Assembly (NCBI RefSeq): GCF_019249215.1
Contig: NZ_JAESDI010000016.1
Coordinates: forward strand, 40,618 to 104,617
Length of the DNA stretch: 64,000 nt
Source of the DNA: Alteromonas lipotrueae
Lineage (GTDB): Bacteria > Pseudomonadota > Gammaproteobacteria > Enterobacterales > Alteromonadaceae
Reading direction: 5' to 3'
A program made the position numbers and the translations under genes. Below are positions 59,217 through 64,000 of the stretch, piece after piece (within the stretch, counting starts at the first letter, position 1; each line of letters opens with the position of its first letter). The notes under the pieces are model-generated. The model saw only the letters and a list, made by a program, of their open reading frames with translations. It did no database searches and had not been told where the DNA came from.

Positions 59217-59633
59217 CTAAAAGCGCATGCCAGATACTATCCCATGCTCATAAAAAAGACTATTCGCCACCTCCGCCGCAGCCGCCATCCCCACAACCAC
59301 CTTCCCCCCAATAACAACACTTTCACCACCGATGGTTGAGCGACGAGAATAATCTAATAGTGATTCGAAATTAAATCGAGGCCAATTTCCAAAACACGTT
59401 TTAGATACGTCTAAGCGCAGATCATTATAAGTTGACGCTAAACCCAATTTTTCGAACTCAGCCTGCGAGCAAAACATGGCAAAAGCATATTCTACATTGT
59501 GTTTAGTCTTGAGCTCACTATCAAAAATACGCTTCACTTCTTCAGTAGAATAAAATGTTTGCTTTTCAAACGCACTCACCAATGCTGGGGGCAATACGCT
59601 AGCAATTCTGTGAATTGGATTTTTATCAAACAT
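59217..59633 (-). CDS. Uncharacterised protein (possibly DUF6559)
   Basis: A 138-residue soluble protein. The C-terminal part is glycine- and alanine-rich (GGESVVIGGKVVVGMAAAAEVANSLFYEHGIVSGMRF) and the middle holds VEYAFAMFCSQAEFEKLG. By recall it resembles DUF6559-type proteins of marine Gammaproteobacteria, but I could not check. No catalytic motif or signal peptide is visible. An 8-bp tandem repeat (CATTTTGT, three units) lies 20 nt upstream of the ATG, in the likely promoter. Confidence 0.6.
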   Translation of the reverse strand: MFDKNPIHRIASVLPPALVSAFEKQTFYSTEEVKRIFDSELKTKHNVEYAFAMFCSQAEFEKLGLASTYNDLRLDVSKTCFGNWPRFNFESLLDYSRRSTIGGESVVIGGKVVVGMAAAAEVANSLFYEHGIVSGMRF

Positions 59634-59653
59634 ATCTATTATTTAGTACACTC

Positions 59654-59683
59654 CATTTTGTCATTTTGTCATTTTGTCATTTG
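59654..59683. repeat. 8-bp tandem repeat (CATTTTGT)3 plus partial unit
   Basis: Three exact units at 59654-59677 and a partial fourth, 21 nt upstream of the ATG at 59633. Slippage could alter promoter spacing. Confidence 0.8.
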
Positions 59684-59749
59684 ATGCTTTGCACAGCAGA
59701 ATTTATTCATGGGTCAGGTTGTGCTATCGAGTAGCCTCACCACGAATGC

Positions 59750-60883
59750 TTATAAAATCAAAATTTTAAGCTGTGATTTTTGTTTTGGGCTAAGGTCATT
59801 AACTGACTTCAATGCATTTTTAAGGGCTGACTCGGCTTCTTCTGTCATTTTAAAATCCATATAGGCCTTAATTAAGGCTGAATGTGCATCTACTGAATGA
59901 GGATAGTTTTTTCGATTCCACTCCAATAATTCCAACACATCATCATGACGGTTCAAGTATTGCAACCACTGGGCGTAACCATTGACTTTATCTTCTGGAA
60001 TTTTTAAGTGTGTTTTGAGAAGTGTTGAGCGACTGGCAAATTTTGACTGTAAATCAGCCAACGTTTTAGGCTCACCCTCTGGAATAGGCCATTCGGAAAA
60101 CAAGTATTTTAATCCGGCATATTGCCCTTTGAGCACGGTTGTATTATGCGTTTCATCACTAAAAGTCTGAGATGTGGCTACCAGCTTCTCAGATGGATAA
60201 CTAACAAGTAGATCGATAAACTGTTGATACGGATCTGTCATGGTTGGCTCTTCGTTAGCTATCGACATATACAAACGTCCTTGTAACTTTTTGTCTTTTA
60301 GAGCTTGCTCGGCTAACCCAAGCAATTGCCGATTATTCCAGTATAAAGATGGGCTGATGGCGATAATGCCATTAAATAAGTCTGGCCGCTTTACCATTGC
60401 ATTGATAGCAAACTGCCCGCCATGAGAAGTTCCAGATAGAATTTGATAGTCCAGAATGCGGTACTGCTGTTTCACATAAGGAATGACTTCTTTCTCTACA
60501 AAGTCTAAAAATCTGTCTGCGTTTTCCAGTTGATTAAGACTTTGCTTATCTGAAGGTGTTATCGTCAGATCTCTAATACGTGTTTTAGCTGGGTTTACAA
60601 TACCCACTACAATCATTTGCGGTATCTGCTCAAACTTTGCTAGATAGTCTATTGTGCCAACAGTATGTGATCCCTGAATGTCACCATCGGTCAGGTATAA
60701 TACGGGGTAATGATTTTGACTAAATTTATACCCCGCCGGCAGGTAAACCACTAAATCACGCTTTTCACCAAGTACACTACTATCAATCGTCAATTCTTGT
60801 AATGTCGGTAGCTTCGATATAGCCCAGCTATTACTGTGGCTTCCCAGTATAAGCAGCAGTATTCCGTAAATTAATTTTTTCAA
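59750..60883 (-). CDS. Exported esterase (Fes/IroE-like) with helical C-terminus
   Basis: A 377-residue protein with a signal peptide (cleaved near SNSWA) and an alpha/beta-hydrolase domain of the esterase D/enterochelin-esterase type: VYLPAGY, PVLYLTDGD, the nucleophile elbow SGTSHGGQFA and a histidine in FSDETHNTT. About 90 C-terminal residues form helical repeats like a short TPR (NRHDDVLELLEWN, ALIKAYMDFKMTEEAESALKNAL). The start is TTG with AAGGAA 5 nt upstream. Substrate unknown. A shorter relative is encoded nearby at 61683. Confidence 0.85.
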   Translation of the reverse strand: MKKLIYGILLLILGSHSNSWAISKLPTLQELTIDSSVLGEKRDLVVYLPAGYKFSQNHYPVLYLTDGDIQGSHTVGTIDYLAKFEQIPQMIVVGIVNPAKTRIRDLTITPSDKQSLNQLENADRFLDFVEKEVIPYVKQQYRILDYQILSGTSHGGQFAINAMVKRPDLFNGIIAISPSLYWNNRQLLGLAEQALKDKKLQGRLYMSIANEEPTMTDPYQQFIDLLVSYPSEKLVATSQTFSDETHNTTVLKGQYAGLKYLFSEWPIPEGEPKTLADLQSKFASRSTLLKTHLKIPEDKVNGYAQWLQYLNRHDDVLELLEWNRKNYPHSVDAHSALIKAYMDFKMTEEAESALKNALKSVNDLSPKQKSQLKILIL

Positions 60884-61120
60884 TCATTTTCCTTAATTTT
60901 ATTACACTACTCACCATTAGAGTGGGAAACGACAACAACCCAACACGAGTGTTGTTAATTAATTTATTTTAGATAAATTTCGCATAATGTTGATAAAGAC
61001 TCTTAACTTGCATTACCCCAAACAAACTCTACAGTTTCAAGAATTTTGAAACAACTAATTCGGGGGAATCGCCCGCCGAAGGCCGAAACAAATTTGATTG
61101 CTTTGTTATGCAGACACCGG
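60884..61120. other. Gap with partial attC-like half-site and hairpins
   Basis: Read on the minus strand from the MAPEG gene stop, GCATAACAAAGCAATCAA (61094-61112) looks like the left half of an attC site, but no matching right half follows. A GTTTCAA/TTGAAAC hairpin lies at about 61034-61052. This may be the eroded left edge of the cassette array. Confidence 0.4.
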
Positions 61121-61537
61121 TCATGCAGCCAATTTCCAAACTGCAACTCCAAGCATGGCAAGTAACACCACGCAACCAACCATGAAGAGCCGCAACCGCA
61201 TTGGCACATAGTTGGACCCCACGTGGACCCAGGCATGCGCGTATCGACTCACAACAAACATATAAGCCAGAACGACGGCCACAATACCGGCGGCATTTAT
61301 ACTGTAGAGAACAACGCATAAAACGTAGAAAAGGATCGGGACTTCAAATTGGTTGGCAATGTTGTTGGAAACCTTGACGACCTCTTCAGGCCATACCCGA
61401 TTATCTAACGCCGCTTGCTGACGATTAACCTTGCCAGCTTTCACTACCTTGGCCTTTCTTGCTCCCAGAATGATAAAAAGTACTAGGGTAAGAAAAACCT
61501 GAGCCAATACAGGCCAAAAGATATGACTAGAATTCAT
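61121..61537 (-). CDS. MAPEG family membrane protein
   Basis: A 138-residue four-helix membrane protein of the MAPEG (membrane-associated eicosanoid/glutathione metabolism) family. Visible features are RVWPEEVVKVSNNIANQFEVPILFYVL and the conserved SRYAHAWVHVGSNYVPMRLRLF, where NQFE and the arginines form the glutathione site in active members. Whether it is a transferase or peroxidase is unknown. GGAG precedes the ATG. It lies in the cassette-like zone and is followed by an attC-like half-site. Confidence 0.88.
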   Translation of the reverse strand: MNSSHIFWPVLAQVFLTLVLFIILGARKAKVVKAGKVNRQQAALDNRVWPEEVVKVSNNIANQFEVPILFYVLCVVLYSINAAGIVAVVLAYMFVVSRYAHAWVHVGSNYVPMRLRLFMVGCVVLLAMLGVAVWKLAA

Positions 61538-61580
61538 TCGTAACTCCTTATGTAACCAGTTTGTTATGCGTACATCACTG

Positions 61581-61680
61581 CAAATACGCTAGGGTAAATT
61601 GTCGCAATACGTAGGCTAAAATTGGAACGAAGGGACAGAGCCATCGTGTGAATGTCCCATTGAGCTTGCGAGCAATATAA
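61581..61680 (-). other. Candidate attC site C, degenerate
   Basis: Read on the minus strand, the sequence just past the esterase stop contains CAATGGGACA and TGTCCC arms with TTCGTTCCAATTTTAGCC between them, and ends near AGCGTATTTG, close to a GCGTT core. The left box is not a clean match. It is plausible as a worn attC between the esterase and MAPEG genes. Confidence 0.4.
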
Positions 61681-61682
61681 TG

Positions 61683-62444
61683 TCATTGTTGTATGCCCTT
61701 ACCGCGCTGATATTGATATAACCCTGATAAAGCATTGTATAAGCCCGCAACCATTGTGAAATCGTGAGAAACATCGTCAAACTCGTTTAGCTTTAACTTT
61801 AAGTCGATGGAATGGTTTTTCATTAGTGTAGCTGCAAACGAGTTATACACTGATTTCATTTCACCGTTTTCACTTCCAATATTCATATAAAGGTAATTTT
61901 CGCTGCCTCCGTTTGAGAGCACGTAATTTTGAGCCGATTTAGCCGTCTCTCTTGCTCCCCACCAGACAGCAGGACTGAAGGCTAGATGAGACTGAAAAAG
62001 TTTTGGGCGTGAATGAAAGCTATGGATAACTAGCAGTCCAGCAACAGAGTGGCCAGCGATGGAATTAAATTCACTTGTGCGATATTTTTTGTTGATGCGC
62101 GGCATAAGCTCTTTTTCTAAGAAATCTAAAAATTGGTCCCCGCCACCTCCTTTTCCAACAGGGCCTCGTGGATCCATGTTTACGGTTGGTGCGAAATCAT
62201 CCAGCCGATCCTCTACATCGATACTTACAATAATATGCTCATAAGACCCCTTTGATAAATGGAGTCTTTGAAGCATGCCATTTAGCATATTCTGATTCGA
62301 GGTGCCGTCTAGTAAGTAAATAACAGGGTATTCTTTTGATGTCTCAGTTTCGTATGACTGAGGAACAATAACGTTCACTTTGTGAGTTTGGGCATCTGCG
62401 GTAAAGCAAAAGAAAATTGAAAGTAACAGGTAATAGGTTTTCAA
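61683..62444 (-). CDS. Secreted alpha/beta-hydrolase esterase (cassette gene)
   Basis: A 253-residue protein with a signal peptide (cleaved after TADA, about residue 18) and an esterase D-like fold: YPVIYLLDGTSNQN, a glycine-rich GKGGGGDQFLDFLE and the nucleophile elbow SIAGHSVAGLL. The acid and histidine are in MNIGSENGE and DVSHDF. It resembles siderophore or antibiotic esterases, but the substrate is unknown. The start is TTG with AGGAG about 10 nt upstream. It begins 37 nt inside what looks like an integron cassette (TTAAG boundary at 62481). Confidence 0.85.
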   Translation of the reverse strand: MKTYYLLLSIFFCFTADAQTHKVNVIVPQSYETETSKEYPVIYLLDGTSNQNMLNGMLQRLHLSKGSYEHIIVSIDVEDRLDDFAPTVNMDPRGPVGKGGGGDQFLDFLEKELMPRINKKYRTSEFNSIAGHSVAGLLVIHSFHSRPKLFQSHLAFSPAVWWGARETAKSAQNYVLSNGGSENYLYMNIGSENGEMKSVYNSFAATLMKNHSIDLKLKLNEFDDVSHDFTMVAGLYNALSGLYQYQRGKGIQQ

Positions 62445-62481
62445 ATTTTAAACTCCTTTTTCGAAGAACTAAGAAACTTAA

Positions 62482-62748
62482 CCAGACAGGCATAATTCGA
62501 AACCACCAAAACTGTCCCTTAGTACACTTTCTTTAATCTGAATGGCTAACTTTAACCACGCAGTTTGAAACCTGCTTTAAGCAGGCCGCTGGCAAAGTGA
62601 TTCACCTTGAGCAATACGCACACAACCAACATCAGCAACGGGTTGAAGGTCGACAAAGTGCAATGCGATTGCTGGGATAGCGTTGCATCTAAATAGCAAA
62701 TCTCGCAAAAGCAGATTTACCTTTCCAATTATGCCTGTCTTGTTTAGT
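62482..62748 (-). mobile_element. 267-bp gene-free element inside an attC site
   Basis: Two perfect 14-bp inverted repeats, AGACAGGCATAATT (62484-62497) and AATTATGCCTGTCT (62727-62740), lie 2 and 8 nt from the ends. Joining the outer flanks restores GCG-TTAAG, a normal attC core. No open reading frame of note is inside. Subterminal repeats with unequal short flanks at an attC recall IS1111-attC elements, so this may be a non-autonomous derivative. Confidence 0.6.
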
Positions 62749-62816
62749 CGCTTAATATAACTAGAAAATACGAGCGCTTTACAGCGAGCAGTTTTCCGTT
62801 GATGTTTTTGTTATAA
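62749..62816 (-). other. attC site B, interrupted at the recombination point
   Basis: On the minus strand it starts TTATAACAAAAACATCAAC and ends TTATATTAAGCG. The left box TTATAAC is the exact complement of GTTATAA, the core at the start of the same cassette (63319-63325), as expected for a cassette that entered as a circle. The TT that should follow GCG is 267 bp away. Confidence 0.7.
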
Positions 62817-62822
62817 CCCGAA

Positions 62823-63269
62823 TTAGCCGAGGACAACGACTGTGCCAATGACACCAATTATTATTCCTATTACGAATCCAAATAATCCGCAGATTTGGCC
62901 TCTTTTATCAAATAAAGAATTACCTATAGTTTCTTCTAGTAATAATCTATCTGAATCTTCCTTAACTTTTTTCTCTACTATAGTTTCAATATACTCAATT
63001 TTCTTTGATTCGGCAGGCGTGTCAGAATTTGCTTTTACACGTAAGTTCATTGCGACTTGCTCTGAAACAACCTGCTCCCCTTGAGATATATTGAAACCCT
63101 CTACGACACCCGCTGATGGTGATACTACCTCTAGAACTACTTTTTCTGTTTCGATATCAAACAACGCTTGATCGTATTCAACTTCTTGACCTTCATTAAC
63201 ATAAATTCGAATGATATTTGCGGAATTAGTTGATTCTGGTAATTGAGGTATTTTAATTTCAGTATTCAC
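62823..63269 (-). CDS. Membrane-tethered lipoyl-domain protein (cassette gene)
   Basis: A 148-residue protein with an N-terminal biotinyl/lipoyl domain (about residues 5-75) much like that of 2-oxoacid dehydrogenase E2 subunits: IPQLPESTNSANI, VNEGQEVEYDQALFDIETEKVVLEV with the candidate modified lysine in ETEK, then SPSAGVVEGFNISQGE. A charged helical linker (about 85-120) and one C-terminal transmembrane helix (GLFGFVIGIIIGVIGTVVV) follow. No E2 catalytic domain is present. The GTG start has AAGGAAGG upstream. The gene fills an integron-like cassette bounded by attC A and attC B. Function unknown. Confidence 0.82.
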   Translation of the reverse strand: MNTEIKIPQLPESTNSANIIRIYVNEGQEVEYDQALFDIETEKVVLEVVSPSAGVVEGFNISQGEQVVSEQVAMNLRVKANSDTPAESKKIEYIETIVEKKVKEDSDRLLLEETIGNSLFDKRGQICGLFGFVIGIIIGVIGTVVVLG

Positions 63270-63318
63270 TTACCTTCCTTGGGATTGGTCTTACCCACTA
63301 AGTTTGGGTAAGTCCTAT

Positions 63319-63418
63319 TTATAACGCCTTACTAATAGGCGAAAAATGCTTGGTTAAAATTAGCGACGAAGGAGCACAAGCCAACTGTTTTTTGTCCTTG
63401 TTTAATTTCTTGTTATGT
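63319..63418 (-). other. attC site A
   Basis: Read on the minus strand, the left box ACATAAC overlaps the upstream gene's stop codon. AACAAGGACAAAAAACAGTTGGC and AATTTTAACCAAGCATTTTT arms follow, and the end is GGCGTTATAA with the G/TT crossover between 63325 and 63324. Arm layout and the 100-nt length fit attC sites of marine chromosomal integrons. Confidence 0.75.
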
Positions 63419-63838
63419 AGCCAACTTCCACATACTAACAATTTCTTCATACTTTCCGTCGACTAACTCTTCATCATCGGGACACGAAAGTAAAACAACT
63501 TGAAGGGCATTGTACGAGTTTGGAAACTTTGAAAGTTTAACCATAATCTCCAGCGCCTCGTTGTCTGTTAGTTCACCTTTATTAATATATGTGAGTGAGG
63601 CAGGTTCAACGATTTCTTGTACAGGGCTAGAAAATGACTCTTTCCAATAGTTGTACATTTCTAAATGCATAGATTCTTCAATCTTTTCTGAAGCTGGCAC
63701 GCGACATATTTCGTGCAATACCAGAAAGGGCGCGTCATCACCAATCTCGATAGATTGTTGAATAATTCGTTTCCACTCATTTTCATCATGATAAGGAAAG
63801 TTGCAATCAATACTGTAATAAAATTCTTCGTAGGTCAT
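63413..63838 (-). CDS. Uncharacterised acidic protein (cassette gene)
   Basis: I do not recognise this 141-residue soluble, acidic protein. It starts MTYEEFYYSIDCNFPY and contains FLVLHEICRVPASEK, a repeat-like helical middle, and ends near DEELVDGKYEEIVSMWKLAT. No signal peptide or catalytic motif is visible. The stop codon forms part of the attC left box, as is common for cassette genes. An 11-bp inverted repeat (TTGGCTACATA at 63857-63867, its complement at 63414-63424) flanks the gene, consistent with a cassette boundary near 63863. Confidence 0.75.
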   Translation of the reverse strand: MTYEEFYYSIDCNFPYHDENEWKRIIQQSIEIGDDAPFLVLHEICRVPASEKIEESMHLEMYNYWKESFSSPVQEIVEPASLTYINKGELTDNEALEIMVKLSKFPNSYNALQVVLLSCPDDEELVDGKYEEIVSMWKLAT

Positions 63839-63974
63839 ACAAACACCGAACTATCCTTGGCTACATAGACACAATGACTCCCTGTGAAATGTTAGCCTCC
63901 GCATTTTCGTGGGTTAACTTTTCAGCCAAAGCCATAATTAGTTTGTTCAATACTAAATCAATTTGGAGGCTAGC
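63839..63974. other. Region upstream of the first cassette, possible attI
   Basis: Contains a 9-nt arm TTAGCCTCC (63892-63900) facing GGAGGCTAG (63965-63973), about 64 nt apart. The right arm includes the GGAGG ribosome binding site of the gene at 63975. No intact attC is recognisable here. Confidence 0.35.
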
Positions 63975-64000
63975 ATGAACAAACATAGCATGATTTTTAT
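63975..64000 (+). CDS. Start of a truncated plus-strand gene
   Basis: An ATG at 63975 with GGAGG at good spacing begins a frame reading MNKHSMIF, cut off by the window edge. It points away from the cassette array. Its position would suit an integron integrase gene divergent to the array, but eight residues cannot show that. It could equally be a cassette in the other orientation or an unrelated gene. Confidence 0.45.

Noticed and set aside
63975..64000. Naming the edge gene intI
   Set aside because: Only eight residues are visible and they do not match integrase N-termini that I know; position alone is not enough.

Overview
The window looks like a chromosomal stretch of a marine gammaproteobacterium of the Alteromonadales, most likely Alteromonas or a close relative. 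This rests on housekeeping gene orders typical of Gammaproteobacteria (uvrY-uvrC-pgsA-tRNA-Gly; lrp-ftsK-lolA-rarA-crcB-serS; gyrA-serC-aroA-cmk-rpsA-ihfB-lapA-lapB-pyrF; nrdA-nrdB-yfaE; tusDCBE), moderate G+C by eye, and accessory families common in that group. No database search was possible, so the genus is inference.

Layout. 1-8.0 kb: tRNA-Gly, pgsA, uvrC and uvrY, then a pirin gene and a two-gene set that looks like ovothiol biosynthesis (OvoA plus an OvoB-like PLP lyase). 8.6-23.2 kb: an accessory zone punctuated by three identical tRNA-Ser(UGA) genes and two truncated 3' fragments of the same tRNA, each with a near-identical terminator. Segment 1 carries a DODA-type dioxygenase, a DoxX protein, a divergent LysR regulator and a membrane transporter-like protein. 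Segment 2 carries a two-component system surrounded by envelope and secreted proteins: two membrane or hydrolase genes, an S41 peptidase with a DJ-1-like protein, an outer-membrane barrel and a beta-lactamase-fold lipoprotein. Six intergenic sites there show TTCACC-N5-TTCACC-like direct repeats, all pointing toward the gene they precede, which suggests a small self-contained regulon. This is my main candidate for an undescribed system.

23.3-54.0 kb is the conserved core: yccA, the tus sulfur relay genes for tRNA thiolation, a HAD phosphatase, serS to lrp, a divergent ald, and the pyrF-lapBA-ihfB-rpsA-cmk-aroA-serC-gyrA run. A large PilZ-domain gene sits between lapA and ihfB. ubiG follows, then the class Ia ribonucleotide reductase operon behind a well-spaced pair of NrdR boxes.

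54.0-61.0 kb: a second two-component system directly downstream of two spondin-domain genes (a perfect 15-bp-stem terminator lies between them), then small membrane, hypothetical and esterase genes. 61.1-63.9 kb has the marks of a chromosomal integron cassette array on the minus strand: short unrelated genes with their own ribosome binding sites (MAPEG protein, secreted esterase, membrane-tethered lipoyl-domain protein, unknown protein), separated by attC-like sites. One attC is interrupted at its recombination point by a gene-free 267-bp segment with subterminal inverted repeats. The array runs toward the right edge, where a plus-strand gene starts and is cut off.
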